Notes: generated from the letters alone by a model not told the origin. A stretch of 53,269 nucleotides of DNA from an uncultured Clostridia bacterium (GCA_944382875.1 CALWNQ010000019.1:1-53269); one strand, 5' to 3'. Positions 26,893 through 35,053 are shown, numbered from the stretch's first letter. Numbers and translations are program-made.

Positions 26893-27040
26893 ATATGCAA
26901 GTAATCTTTGTACAAGCAATGTATATGGGAAGTATCGTGTGGCATTGCGGATGAAAAGCGCAGAAAATTGTGCTTGGCGGCGGAATTTTATAAGAAGGCT
27001 TCCTTCATTGTTTGGGATGAACCGAATTGTGATAATTTTG
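26893..27040 (+). pseudogene. Relic of a second LytTR/ABC locus
   Basis: Two pieces lie side by side. At about 26905-26957 the sequence follows the promoter region of the LytTR locus (ATCTTTGTACAAGC, GTATATGGGAAGTATC, GCGGATGAAAA against 17450-17503). At 26955-27030 it follows the end of the second ABC ATPase gene (AAGCGCAGAAAATTG, then FYKKASFIVWDEPN against LYKNAPFIILDEPT, a Walker B). A large internal deletion has joined the two ends, with a frameshift inside the ATPase part. It shows that a similar locus once stood here. The remaining 26650-26890 is AT-rich and without genes. Confidence 0.7.
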
Positions 27041-27152
27041 TTGCTGTCAATTGACTTTTTTTCTTACTGTGGTATTATGAGGTAAATGGTTCGCTCATCT
27101 TAGGTCCTGATAAAGACAAAGGCATATATGCTGCGTAAAAGGGGAGAAGAAT

Positions 27153-27959
27153 ATGATGCAAATCGGATGCTGTACTGCTCTTCCAACTGAATTGGATGCG
27201 GAAAAAAGAGTTGCTTTACTGGGAGAGTCTGGTTTTGATTATGTAGAGTATAATGTACAGGCAGCAACAGCGCTTTCTGCAGAAGAACGAAAAAACGCTG
27301 CGGCATTTACAAAGCAGTGTGGGCTTGTTTGCCGGGCGATGAACTGCTTTTTGCCAGGAAATATCAAGGTTGTGGGATCGGAGGCGGATCCGGGTGCTGT
27401 CAAGCAATATCTCGACCGCGCATTTCCCGCGGCAGCTGAATTTGAAACAAAAATGATTGTTTTTGGAAGCGGCAGTGCACGACGGATTCCCGCAGGATAT
27501 CCTGCGGAAACCGCAAGAATGCAGCTAATTGGTTTTCTGCGCCTAGCTTCCGTATATGCGGCAGAATATGGAATAACAGTTGCGGTGGAGCCGCTCTGCA
27601 GATCAGAATGCAACATACTGAACACCGTTATGGAAGGATACCAGTTGGTACAGGATACCGGAAGGGAGAATGTGCGGTTGCTTGTTGATTTCTATCATTT
27701 TTCCCGAAATGGTGAAAATCCTTTGGATTTAATATCTGCGGCACCTGTGCTAGTACACGCTCATACGGCGACTATTCTGAGCAGGGGGTTCCCGGGCGAA
27801 ACAGATAGGGCAGAACAATCCGTGCTGTTTTCCGCACTGAAATCAGTGGGTTATTCCGGTGGTGTGAGTATCGAGGGCGGTACGGCAGATTTTGAGCGGG
27901 AAGCGGCTGCTGCAGTAAAAATTTTACGGGAACTTTCCGGACAGACACCATTCGACTAA
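27153..27959 (+). CDS. Sugar phosphate isomerase/epimerase-like TIM-barrel protein
   Basis: A 268-residue xylose-isomerase-like TIM barrel. Strands with conserved acidic or His residues are visible: DYVEYNV, MIVFGSGSAR, ITVAVEPL (Glu), VRLLVDFYHF (Asp and His), VLVHAHTA (His) and GGVSIEG (Glu), matching the metal-binding set of the AP endonuclease 2 superfamily. These enzymes isomerise or epimerise sugars, keto acids or inositols. The substrate is unknown. ATG 27153 (GGGGAGAAG upstream) and the adjacent in-frame ATG 27156 are equivalent. It is a single-gene unit with its own terminator. Confidence 0.82.
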   Translation: MMQIGCCTALPTELDAEKRVALLGESGFDYVEYNVQAATALSAEERKNAAAFTKQCGLVCRAMNCFLPGNIKVVGSEADPGAVKQYLDRAFPAAAEFETKMIVFGSGSARRIPAGYPAETARMQLIGFLRLASVYAAEYGITVAVEPLCRSECNILNTVMEGYQLVQDTGRENVRLLVDFYHFSRNGENPLDLISAAPVLVHAHTATILSRGFPGETDRAEQSVLFSALKSVGYSGGVSIEGGTADFEREAAAAVKILRELSGQTPFD

Positions 27960-28037
27960 ATTTTTGAACTCAATATGTTAGGATAAGATCAGCAGCTCCT
28001 TTCCCTGATCTGCGGCCGAAAGGCCTCCAATGTTTTC

Positions 28038-28073
28038 CCCGTATGCTGGTAGATACAGCATACGGGCTTTTTT
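28038..28073 (+). terminator. Rho-independent terminator
   Basis: CCCGTATGCTG (28038-28048) pairs perfectly with CAGCATACGGG (28056-28066), followed by CTTTTTT. Confidence 0.92.
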
Positions 28074-28132
28074 ATATTTGCAAAACATTTCCGAAAAAAT
28101 GATTATTTTGTGACCGGCATGTGACTGTACAT

Positions 28133-28141
28133 TGCTATAAT
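28133..28141 (+). promoter_or_regulatory. Extended -10 promoter of the surface protein gene
   Basis: TGCTATAAT at 28133-28141; no good -35 at 17 bases. A 50-base leader with GGAGG precedes ATG 28192. Confidence 0.65.
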
Positions 28142-28191
28142 GAACGTGTAAGCTCCAAACGGAGTAAATATGGAAAACGGAGGCGTTTGAA

Positions 28192-30420
28192 ATGAAAGCT
28201 AAAAAACTGCTTGGATTGGCACTTTCTGCCGTGATGGCAGTGTCCGCAGTCGCTCCCTGGACAGGGATGACAGCGTTTGCTGTTGGAGAAAACGATATTA
28301 CAGTTACTAATTTTACCAAGGACGGAGAAAAAGGCGGTCACAATAAACCCAATGATAAACCGGACAAGAGCAGCAATATTGCCAGTTTTTGTGCAGAGGT
28401 TAATGTTGTAACTGAAGCTGGAACTCCTGTAAATAACGCAAATATTTCCTCTGACGATATTCAGATTGGTTCTATTGATTGGTTTTTTGGCAATGTACAA
28501 ATGAGTTTACGTAACCCTGAAGATTATGTGCCCAGCGGTTATGTAATGTTGAGTGCGAAAAGTGTTAACGTTTCTCTCGATTATAACTTCTGGTGTGGAT
28601 ATTGGGAAGTATGCAGTGAACCAGTAACATTTAAAGTAGTTGTTCGTGAAACAGGTTCAGGCTTGACCGATCAGGCTGTGAAAACTTATGTTTTGGATCC
28701 TGAACTGGAATATCCCGCGGATGGCAGTGACCAGGGGTATCAGAACTATTATCCTTCCGCTGAAACCGGAAGCCTCACTTATGCGACCGGCCTTTCGGGA
28801 GCAACCTTGACAACAGAAGGTTGGGAAGCACTGGCAGGATCGGATGGAAAGCTGACGATTGGTGACCAGATTGTGGGAAGCGACCTTTCTCAGTATGTCG
28901 ATGTTTCCGGTGTTGGAGATGCATACAAAGATGAATTTGGCGTCAATGGTGAATTAGTACCGTATGTAATCAAGCTGCAAGATGCGCAAGGTAATGTATA
29001 CGGCTATGATGATAATGGTGTCAAAGCGGATATTCATGTAGACTGTTATGTAGCGGATGAAAAGGTTGTAATCAAATATCATTCCAATTACGACGAAGCA
29101 ACCGTTGCAACCGTCGATAAGGAAGCAACAACCGGCGATTCCTATGATGTTTTGGATTATGCGGAAACAGGTCTTCCTACAAGAACAGGTTACGAATTCA
29201 AAGGATGGGCTACTTCTTCCAACGGAACTGTAGTATATACAGGAAGCTCTGTAATTGAAACTGTGATGAGCGGCATGGACTTCTATGCAGTTTGGGAAAA
29301 AGAGGAAGAAGAGGTTACGACTACTACCGTAACTTACCATTCCAATTTTGATCAAGATCAGGTGCAGAGCCAGCTGAACAATATTGGAGAAGTGCATACA
29401 GTATTGTCCTATGCGGAAACACAACTTCCCACGAATGAGGGTTATATTTTCCGTGGTTGGGCAACCACTGCTGATGGTGAAGTAGCTTATACAAGTGGAG
29501 CTAATACTTCTCCCATTGAAACAGCACTCGATCTGTATGCGGTTTGGGAAAAGTCCGAAACTACTGCATATGTGGTAACACATCGTTTTGCGGATGGAAC
29601 TCCTGCTGATGTTACTTTTGCAGATAACAATACTATTGTTACTGCGGGCTATACTGAAGATTATGTTGTTATTCCTCCGCAGAGCATTACTGCTGGTTAT
29701 ACAATCGATAAAATCGAAGTTTACAAAGGCGAAGTGCTCTTTACGACCTATACTGGTAATTATGACTATATGGGTACAAATGTGAGTGATGCTCCTGTAA
29801 CATTGGTGTATTATGTTTCCGAGGTGGAAGAACCTGTTGTAAAATACACAGTCACCCATAAATTTGCGGACGGTACTGCTGCAGAGGTAACCTTTGCGGA
29901 AGGCAAGACAGTGGTAACCGAAGAGTTTACTACAGAATCGGAGCGGCTGATTGCCCAGGCAATCACTGCCGGATATACCATCGATAAAATCGAAGTGTAC
30001 AAAGGCGACGTATACTTTACCAGTTATTCGGATAACTACGACTATATGTACACCTATCTGAAAGATGCGCCTGTAACATTGGTGTACTATGTATCTAAAG
30101 TCGAAGTGCCTGTAGATCCCACTGATCCGCCTGAACTTCCTGACTTCTCCGATCCTGATGACGGTAATGATGAGGAAATCGATGACGATGATACTCCCCT
30201 CTCTCCCGGACCTGGCGGTGAAGATGTTGGTGAAACCGAAGAAGCGGTTCTGGTAGGTTCTCCTGACAGTACTGGTTCGGATGAAGAGATTGGCGAAGAC
30301 GATGTTCCGCTGATTGACAGTGCGCCTCAGACTGGTGTTAAGGTAGCAGGCAGCCTGGCCTTGCTGGCTGGTGCAGCTGCTATTGCAGTGATCACTTTCA
30401 AAAAACGCAAAGACCAGTAA
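28192..30420 (+). CDS. Repeat-containing surface protein with sortase-type C-terminus
   Basis: A 742-residue exported protein. Signal peptide 1-30 (ending TAFA). The N-terminal 270 residues are not recognised. Then come two InlB B-type (Listeria-Bacteroides) repeats, about 300-375 and 380-455, each ending DFYAVWEK or DLYAVWEK, and two copies of a second module (HRFADGTPADVTFAD... and HKFADGTAAEVTFAE..., each ending VTLVYYVS). An acidic Pro/Asp-rich linker leads to APQTG, a hydrophobic helix and KKRKDQ. This fits covalent anchoring by a sortase recognising a non-LPXTG motif. No sortase lies in the window. Likely an adhesin or matrix protein. Confidence 0.85.
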   Translation: MKAKKLLGLALSAVMAVSAVAPWTGMTAFAVGENDITVTNFTKDGEKGGHNKPNDKPDKSSNIASFCAEVNVVTEAGTPVNNANISSDDIQIGSIDWFFGNVQMSLRNPEDYVPSGYVMLSAKSVNVSLDYNFWCGYWEVCSEPVTFKVVVRETGSGLTDQAVKTYVLDPELEYPADGSDQGYQNYYPSAETGSLTYATGLSGATLTTEGWEALAGSDGKLTIGDQIVGSDLSQYVDVSGVGDAYKDEFGVNGELVPYVIKLQDAQGNVYGYDDNGVKADIHVDCYVADEKVVIKYHSNYDEATVATVDKEATTGDSYDVLDYAETGLPTRTGYEFKGWATSSNGTVVYTGSSVIETVMSGMDFYAVWEKEEEEVTTTTVTYHSNFDQDQVQSQLNNIGEVHTVLSYAETQLPTNEGYIFRGWATTADGEVAYTSGANTSPIETALDLYAVWEKSETTAYVVTHRFADGTPADVTFADNNTIVTAGYTEDYVVIPPQSITAGYTIDKIEVYKGEVLFTTYTGNYDYMGTNVSDAPVTLVYYVSEVEEPVVKYTVTHKFADGTAAEVTFAEGKTVVTEEFTTESERLIAQAITAGYTIDKIEVYKGDVYFTSYSDNYDYMYTYLKDAPVTLVYYVSKVEVPVDPTDPPELPDFSDPDDGNDEEIDDDDTPLSPGPGGEDVGETEEAVLVGSPDSTGSDEEIGEDDVPLIDSAPQTGVKVAGSLALLAGAAAIAVITFKKRKDQ

Positions 30421-30432
30421 AAACTATGTTTA

Positions 30433-30468
30433 AAAATAACCCCCCTCTTTTTTGAGGGGGGTTATTTT
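30433..30468. terminator. Bidirectional terminator
   Basis: A 15-bp stem (30433-30447 with 30454-30468) has A-rich and T-rich ends, so it can terminate both the surface protein gene and the convergent 58-residue gene, whose stop codon lies at its edge. Confidence 0.93.
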
Positions 30469-30643
30469 ACATCATCCGGGAAATAGTGTCAAAGGTGTGG
30501 CCAACCGTTTTCATGGCTTTGGCGGCTTTTTTCTTCATCTGTCCGGTTTTATGCTGTCCCGCGCTCATGGCAGCGCCTGCGGCAGTGCCGAGAACTGCGC
30601 CGATTGCGGCGGTTTTCATAACGGTTTGAACGGATTTGTTCAT
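30467..30643 (-). CDS. 58-residue glycine/alanine-rich small protein
   Basis: ATG at the complement of 30641-30643 with GAAAGGAGC upstream. The product begins MNKSVQTVMKTAAIGAVLGT, continues AAGAAMSAGQ and ends in a basic helix (KTGQMKKKAAKAMKTVGHTF). The Gly/Ala-rich segment looks like a short membrane-inserting or glycine-zipper helix followed by a positively charged amphipathic tail. Similar tiny proteins are frequent in Clostridia, but I do not know the function. The stop codon is shared with the terminator stem, supporting a real, tightly defined gene. Confidence 0.7.
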   Translation of the reverse strand: MNKSVQTVMKTAAIGAVLGTAAGAAMSAGQHKTGQMKKKAAKAMKTVGHTFDTISRMM

Positions 30644-30926
30644 CCAATCGCTCCTTTCTCCGAATTCGGATTTTCAGGCAGCGGGAGAAATTCCCGCCCT
30701 CTTATTTTCTCCTGCTGTTGTCGGAATAGTCAAGGGGAATTCTGCCAGTTGCATAAACAGCGGGAAATATTTCCTTGGATTTTGTAAAATCATCCAAATG
30801 GTGTATAAACAAGGCAAATATCATGCGAATTTTTTCCGGAAGAATTGCCAAACGACGCTGTATGTGATATGATATTTTTTGAAAAAACCAGCAAATTGTG
30901 GCTGCCTGTCCGACTTTTTCCTGTTT

Positions 30927-30955
30927 TTGCATTTCTGCGAAAAAGCGCGTACAAT
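30927..30955 (+). promoter_or_regulatory. Promoter of pdxK operon
   Basis: TTGCAT (30927-30932), 17-base spacer, TACAAT (30950-30955). Nothing recognisable lies in 30650-30920. Confidence 0.75.
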
Positions 30956-31002
30956 AAGAACAACGCAGATGCTGGAAATTCCAGAAAAGGAATGTGAGCA
31001 AT

Positions 31003-31866
31003 ATGCTGCAAAGACCACCGCGGGTTGCCGCGATTCACGATCTTTCCGGATTCGGACGATGTTCTCTTTCGGTTATCCTCCCTACCTTATCCGCCATGAA
31101 AGTACAGGTTTGCCCAGTTGTGACAGCTGTCCTTTCCACCCATACTGGTGGACTTGGTGATGTGGTTTTCCGGGATTTAACCGATTATCTGGCGCCTACA
31201 CTGGAACATTACAAAAACCTTCAGCTGGATTTTGAATGTATTTACAGCGGCTTTTTGGGTTCATTGGAACAGATCGACCATTGTCTGGAGTATTACGCCG
31301 CCTGGCCGGATGCGCTTGCGGTAGTGGATCCGGTGATGGGGGATCATGGCCATCCGTATCGCACCTATACTCCAGAAATGTGCCGGCGAATGGGGGAACT
31401 GGCGGCAGTCGCCGATTTGATTACTCCCAATCTTACGGAAGCCTGTATCCTGCTTGGTATGCCGTATCCTTCGGCGCCGCTGCGGCAGTTTGAGGTTAAG
31501 AGTATCCTGGCAAGACTGAGTGAACTTGGCCCCCGGTATGTGACATTGACCGGTGTGGAGCTGGCGGATGGTGTGATTGCCAATCTCGGCTATGACAGGG
31601 ATCGCGGAGATTACTGGCGGGTGGATTGCAGCTATGTGCCAGCTTCCTATCCCGGGACCGGGGATATTTTTGCGAGCGTGATGGTTGGGGCGCTGCTGAA
31701 TGGCGACAGCCTTCCAATGGCGATTGAACGGGCAACCCGCTTTTTGGAGATCGCCATCCGGACCACCTTCAGCTATGGCAGCGATACCCGCTACGGTGTT
31801 ATGCTGGAATCCTGCCTGGGCTGGCTTTCCTCCACCCAGACGCTGGACCGTTACCGGTTACTTTGA
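31003..31866 (+). CDS. pdxK: Pyridoxamine/pyridoxal kinase
   Basis: About 287 residues from ATG 31003; GTG 30994 is an alternative start. It is a ribokinase-fold vitamin B6 kinase, phosphorylating pyridoxal, pyridoxine or pyridoxamine with ATP. Visible signatures: IHDLSGFGRCSL at the N-terminus, TAVLSTHTGG (substrate loop), VVDPVMGDHG (family motif), ITPNLTEA, and the anion hole with catalytic Asp in PGTGDIFASV. The gene is followed 43 bases later by an ECF transporter S component, together making an uptake and trapping pathway for vitamin B6. Confidence 0.9.
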   Translation: MLQRPPRVAAIHDLSGFGRCSLSVILPTLSAMKVQVCPVVTAVLSTHTGGLGDVVFRDLTDYLAPTLEHYKNLQLDFECIYSGFLGSLEQIDHCLEYYAAWPDALAVVDPVMGDHGHPYRTYTPEMCRRMGELAAVADLITPNLTEACILLGMPYPSAPLRQFEVKSILARLSELGPRYVTLTGVELADGVIANLGYDRDRGDYWRVDCSYVPASYPGTGDIFASVMVGALLNGDSLPMAIERATRFLEIAIRTTFSYGSDTRYGVMLESCLGWLSSTQTLDRYRLL

Positions 31867-31909
31867 GTTCCGGCTGTTCTGCGCATACCAATAGGAGAGA
31901 AGGATTTTT

Positions 31910-32710
31910 ATGGAACAGATGGGAGTACAGCGCAAACGGCTAATGACATTGGTAACGGTTGGGATGATGGCCGCACTGGTATTTGCGGGGAATTACATGC
32001 AGATTAAAATTCCGGTTGCACTGGGGGATGTAACCCGGGTGCATTTGGGAAATTCCATGTGTCTGTTGGCCGGGATGCTGTTCGGGCCGATGACAGGAGG
32101 GCTTGCTTCCGGAATTGGAGCAGGATTATTCGATCTTTTGGATCCGGTGTATATTGTTTCAGCACCCTACACCTTCTTTTCCAAATTCGTGATGGGCTTT
32201 TTAGCGGGCCTGATTGCACGGCGCGCTTTTCAGTATGAGAAAAAAGGGCGGACTGCGATCCTTTTGGGTGCAGCGGTTGCCGGGCAGCTTTCTTACATTG
32301 TTTTATACTTGTTCAAATCCTTTGTTACCTTGTTGCTGTTGGGCAATGACATGCAGACAGCTGCTGTCGCCATTGTTCCAAAGATTGCCACATCTTCCAT
32401 CAATGCGCTGGCGGCGGTGGTTATTGCATTACCGCTGAGTGTAGCGCTGCATAAAGCGCTTGCGAGAACCGGGTTCTCGGCATTGATGAAAGCACCCGAG
32501 CCAAAAGGCTGGCTGAATCCGGTAACTGGTGGGTTGATTCTATTTTGTGCTGCGGCAGCGCTTGTATTCTTCCTTTATTTGTCAGCGGGAAATTCCATAC
32601 AGGCCGCAGAAGACGAGAAATTCGCGGCTATGCAGGAGCAAATCGATACGTTGGAATCCAAACTGGCCGCTATTACCGAACAGCTTGAGATCTCTTTGCC
32701 GGAAGAATAA
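31910..32710 (+). CDS. ECF transporter S component, probably for vitamin B6
   Basis: A 266-residue membrane protein. Residues about 10-190 have the S-component look: an N-terminal AALVFAGNYMQIKIP-type helix, GNSMCLLAGMLFGPMTGGLASGIGAGLFD, and further helices. A C-terminal extra helix (about 205-222) and a coiled coil (FAAMQEQIDTLESKLAAITEQL) follow, which is unusual. S components bind a vitamin and dock onto a shared EcfAA'T module encoded elsewhere. Because it is co-directional with and directly behind the pyridoxamine kinase, pyridoxine/pyridoxal is the likely substrate (inference). AGGAGAGAAGG precedes the ATG. Confidence 0.85.
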   Translation: MEQMGVQRKRLMTLVTVGMMAALVFAGNYMQIKIPVALGDVTRVHLGNSMCLLAGMLFGPMTGGLASGIGAGLFDLLDPVYIVSAPYTFFSKFVMGFLAGLIARRAFQYEKKGRTAILLGAAVAGQLSYIVLYLFKSFVTLLLLGNDMQTAAVAIVPKIATSSINALAAVVIALPLSVALHKALARTGFSALMKAPEPKGWLNPVTGGLILFCAAAALVFFLYLSAGNSIQAAEDEKFAAMQEQIDTLESKLAAITEQLEISLPEE

Positions 32711-32780
32711 GCACTTTTGTGTAGAACGGCAGAATTGGATGTCAGAATTTGCCGAAAATAGCAGTTTTTAAAAATATTGC

Positions 32781-32809
32781 TTTACAAAAACGGAAAATCG
32801 TGGTATATT
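32781..32809 (+). promoter_or_regulatory. Promoter of the lysine exporter leader
   Basis: TTTACA (32781-32786), 17-base spacer, TATATT (32804-32809). Transcription would begin near 32816, giving a leader of about 340 bases. Confidence 0.75.
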
Positions 32810-32815
32810 ATTAGT

Positions 32816-33123
32816 ATACACAGTCCGCAGAAGGCTGTTCGCGAATGAGATGGCTGTTTTCTGTAACAGGGAATCGCCGCACTGAGCTGGTGAACCAGTT
32901 CGATGGAACGACTTTTGCAGACTCCCTGAGCGATTGGCAGGGGAAAGGTCGAAGGTTTTTGGTTTGATCCGGTGTAATGCAAAGCCTGTAAATGTTGGGG
33001 ACAGGCGGTGGATTGTACGGGAAAGAGCGGAAAATCAAACATCATTCCTTTTGCCAGTTGCCTTGTGGGGCTGATTTTGAACAGAATTGCCGGCAGTCCG
33101 GAAGGATGGCCGGTTTTTATTTT
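32816..33123 (+). promoter_or_regulatory. Structured leader, candidate lysine riboswitch
   Basis: The region between the promoter and LysO is full of stems: GAGCTGG/CCAGTTC with loop TGAA, CGACTTTT/AAAGGTCG enclosing TCCCTG/CAGGGG, and GCCTGT/ACAGGC. It ends in an intrinsic terminator. Pieces resemble the lysine (L-box) aptamer: ATGAGA-TGGCTG near 32845, AGGGGA followed by GTCGAAGG at 32939-32957, and TTGTACGG near 33015. The match is not exact and the key GCCGAAG appears as GTCGAAG. The downstream gene is a lysine exporter, which fits. An on-switch that lets lysine prevent termination would make sense, but this is inference. Confidence 0.5.
33090..33123 (+). terminator. Attenuator-type terminator in the LysO leader
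   Basis: CCGGCAGTCC (33090-33099) pairs with GGATGGCCGG (33104-33113) with one mismatch around a GGAA tetraloop, followed by TTTTTATTTT. It lies 30 bases before the LysO start, inside the transcript, as expected for a controlled terminator. Confidence 0.8.
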
Positions 33124-33153
33124 GTGAAAATACAAGCGAATGGGGAAGCAGTT

Positions 33154-33438
33154 ATGCTGATTTTGCTGATTATGGCTGCCGGCGTTTTCGTGGGATATTT
33201 TTGGCTCCCGAAAAAGCTTTGCCGGCTGAACACTTGGATCCAGCTTGGCTGTACGGTTGTGCTCGTCTTTTGTATGGGTGTTGTGCTTGGAATGCGGAAG
33301 AATTTTTGGGAGGAGCTCGCAAGCCTTGGATTTTGGAGCTTGTTGCTGGCGGTGCTGCCAATGGGCTGCTCGGCGGCGCTTGTCTTTCTGTTAACCCGGT
33401 TTTGGGAGAAGCGGAAAGAGAAAAAGGAGGAGTCCTGA
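33154..33438 (+). CDS. Lysine exporter LysO, N-terminal half
   Basis: A 94-residue membrane protein with three helices (LILLIMAAGVFVGYFWL, IQLGCTVVLVFCMGVVLGM, LLLAVLPMGCSAALVFLLT). It matches the N-terminal domain of LysO (YbjE), which in E. coli is one protein of about 300 residues exporting lysine. Here the protein is split: the stop overlaps the start of the second half (TGATG at 33436-33440). ATG 33154 was chosen because the upstream reading frame lies in the leader, and GGGGAAG precedes it. Confidence 0.82.
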   Translation: MLILLIMAAGVFVGYFWLPKKLCRLNTWIQLGCTVVLVFCMGVVLGMRKNFWEELASLGFWSLLLAVLPMGCSAALVFLLTRFWEKRKEKKEES

Positions 33439-34034
33439 TGGCTATTTTTGTCATCCTTGCGCTGCTTTTGGGAGTTGCCTGCGGACAGGTGTTTTTTTCG
33501 GAAGAAACAGCTGGATTTATCAGCGAAAAATCCGAATGGGTACTAATGCTGCTGATGTTTTCGGTTGGGATCAGTGTTGGAACCAACCGGGAGCTTTTTC
33601 AAAAGCTTCGGCGAATGGATCTGCGGGTTTGGATGGTACCTGTGGGAGTGATCCTTGGTTCGCTGTTGGGCAGCGCGCTCTGCGGGGTTTTGGCTCCTTT
33701 CGGTTTTCTTCCTACCCTGAGTGTTGGTGCTGGTATGGGTTGGTATAGCCTTTCGGGGGTTATGCTCAGCGATTTTTATGGTGCGGAAGTTGGTGCTCTG
33801 GCTTTTCTGAGCAATCTGCTGCGGGAACTGATTTCCTTCCTCACGATTCCGCTGGCGGTTCGGTATCTGAATCCATATGCGGCGATTGCGTTGGCCGGTG
33901 CAACCAGTGAAGATACTACTCTTCCGATCTTAATGCGGCATTCCAGTGCGGAAATGGTTGTCTATTCGGTCATCAATGGTGTGCTTACCAGCGCTGCGGT
34001 GCCGGTGCTGTTACGGATGTTTTATATTTCCTGA
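33438..34034 (+). CDS. Lysine exporter LysO, C-terminal half
   Basis: A 198-residue membrane protein with about five to six helices, corresponding to the second LysO domain (MLLMFSVGISVGTNRELF, GAGMGWYSLSGVMLSDFYG, LRELISFLTIPL, ATSEDTTLPIL). The Gly-rich GMGWYSLSG and the conserved acidic ED in the late helix are typical of the family. AAAGGAGG precedes the overlapping start. Both halves should assemble into one exporter that removes excess lysine or its toxic analogues. Confidence 0.85.
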   Translation: MAIFVILALLLGVACGQVFFSEETAGFISEKSEWVLMLLMFSVGISVGTNRELFQKLRRMDLRVWMVPVGVILGSLLGSALCGVLAPFGFLPTLSVGAGMGWYSLSGVMLSDFYGAEVGALAFLSNLLRELISFLTIPLAVRYLNPYAAIALAGATSEDTTLPILMRHSSAEMVVYSVINGVLTSAAVPVLLRMFYIS

Positions 34035-34048
34035 ATGGGGGAATTCTG

Positions 34049-34822
34049 ATGAGAAAGCTGACAGTTGCACTTGCACAGATCCCGGTTGTAAAGAATATTG
34101 CGGAAAATTTTAATGCGATATCCCAAGGGATTGCATTTGCCAAGGAAAACGGTGCCGATATCCTGCTGACGCCAGAAGGCTCTTTATCTGGTTATACGCA
34201 CGAATTTGACAGCAAAGCATTGGAACAAGCGCTGCGGGAAACGGAACAAATTGCGGCGCAGGCCGGGGTGGGGCTGGCCCTCGGCACCTGTAAATGGGAA
34301 GCGGATGGCTTTTGCTACAATGAGCTGCGGTTTTATCTGCCGGACGGGCAATACCTGGGCTGTCATACCAAAACGCTGCTCTGCGGTACCATGACGGATA
34401 CACCTCAGGGAGAGATCAATCATTACCATACACAACCGCTTCGCGTTTTTGATTTTATGGGAATCACAGTTGGTGGGCTTATTTGCAACGACATGTGGGC
34501 AAATCCAGGCTGTACACCGCAGCCAGATATTCATCTTTCTCACCAGCTTGCAGCTATGGGTGCCCAAGTGATTTTCCATGCCGTTAACGGCGGTAGAAAT
34601 AAGAGCCGTATTTCCCAGGTTGTAACTAAACAGTATCATGAGGCCAACGTCCTGCTCAAAGCAGCGGCAGATTGTGTTTACATTGCGACAGTGGATAATA
34701 GCGATCCGGCGCATATCCCGGTGTCGAGTATCGGCGGGATTGCGGCTCCGGATGCTGATTGGGCTTTCCGGCTGAATGACCAGGGAACTCAGTTTGGCGT
34801 ATTTACTATAGGAAATTTGTAA
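34049..34822 (+). CDS. Carbon-nitrogen hydrolase (nitrilase superfamily)
   Basis: A 257-residue amidase-type protein. The catalytic triad is visible: Glu in LLTPEGSLSGY, Lys in CHTKTLLC and Cys in GGLICNDMWAN. The family hydrolyses amides or carbamoyl groups (omega-amidase, N-carbamoyl-amidase and relatives), and the substrate is open. It begins 14 bases after LysO with GGGGGAATTCTG upstream, so it is probably co-transcribed; a link with lysine or amino-acid nitrogen metabolism is speculation. Confidence 0.87.
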   Translation: MRKLTVALAQIPVVKNIAENFNAISQGIAFAKENGADILLTPEGSLSGYTHEFDSKALEQALRETEQIAAQAGVGLALGTCKWEADGFCYNELRFYLPDGQYLGCHTKTLLCGTMTDTPQGEINHYHTQPLRVFDFMGITVGGLICNDMWANPGCTPQPDIHLSHQLAAMGAQVIFHAVNGGRNKSRISQVVTKQYHEANVLLKAAADCVYIATVDNSDPAHIPVSSIGGIAAPDADWAFRLNDQGTQFGVFTIGNL

Positions 34823-34828
34823 AAGGTC

Positions 34829-34857
34829 TTGCGTTTTTTTTCAAAATATAGTATAAT
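34829..34857 (+). promoter_or_regulatory. Promoter of SRP RNA
   Basis: TTGCGT (34829-34834), 17-base spacer, TATAAT (34852-34857). Confidence 0.78.
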
Positions 34858-34908
34858 ATCAAAAGTACCGGTCAAAAATCCGGTTGAAAATTAAATCTTG
34901 TAAACGAG

Positions 34909-35053
34909 AGCGTGCAATCCGACATACGGAGGAGCGGGTCCTGCGCGATGAAACACCGTGAACCATGTCAGGCGGGGAACCGAGCAGCATTAAGCGGATG
35001 CGTTCATGTGATGCAGTCAAGCCTTCTTCTTCGTATGTCCGATTGCACGGTTT
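34909..35053 (+). ncRNA. ffs: Signal recognition particle RNA (4.5S-like)
   Basis: The ends GTGCAATC...GACATACG (34913-34930) and CGTATGTC...GATTGCAC (35032-35048) form a long closing stem. The apical domain contains CATGTCAGGCGGGGAACC and GAGCAGC, the SRP RNA core with a GNRA-type loop and the Ffh-binding symmetric/asymmetric loops. Together with Ffh this RNA targets membrane and secreted proteins. No Alu-type domain is evident, so it is a short form of about 145 bases; the exact ends are uncertain. Its position just before dnaX is conserved in Firmicutes. Confidence 0.9.

Noticed and set aside
28954-29859. Minus-strand frame (301 codons), Cys/Ile-rich
   Set aside because: Shadow of the surface protein repeats; composition is not protein-like.
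32816-33123. T-box, cobalamin, TPP or c-di-GMP riboswitch in the LysO leader
   Set aside because: The T-box AGGGTGGNACC core, the B12 box and the TPP CTGAGA core are absent; only a GCAAAGCC stretch recalls c-di-GMP aptamers.
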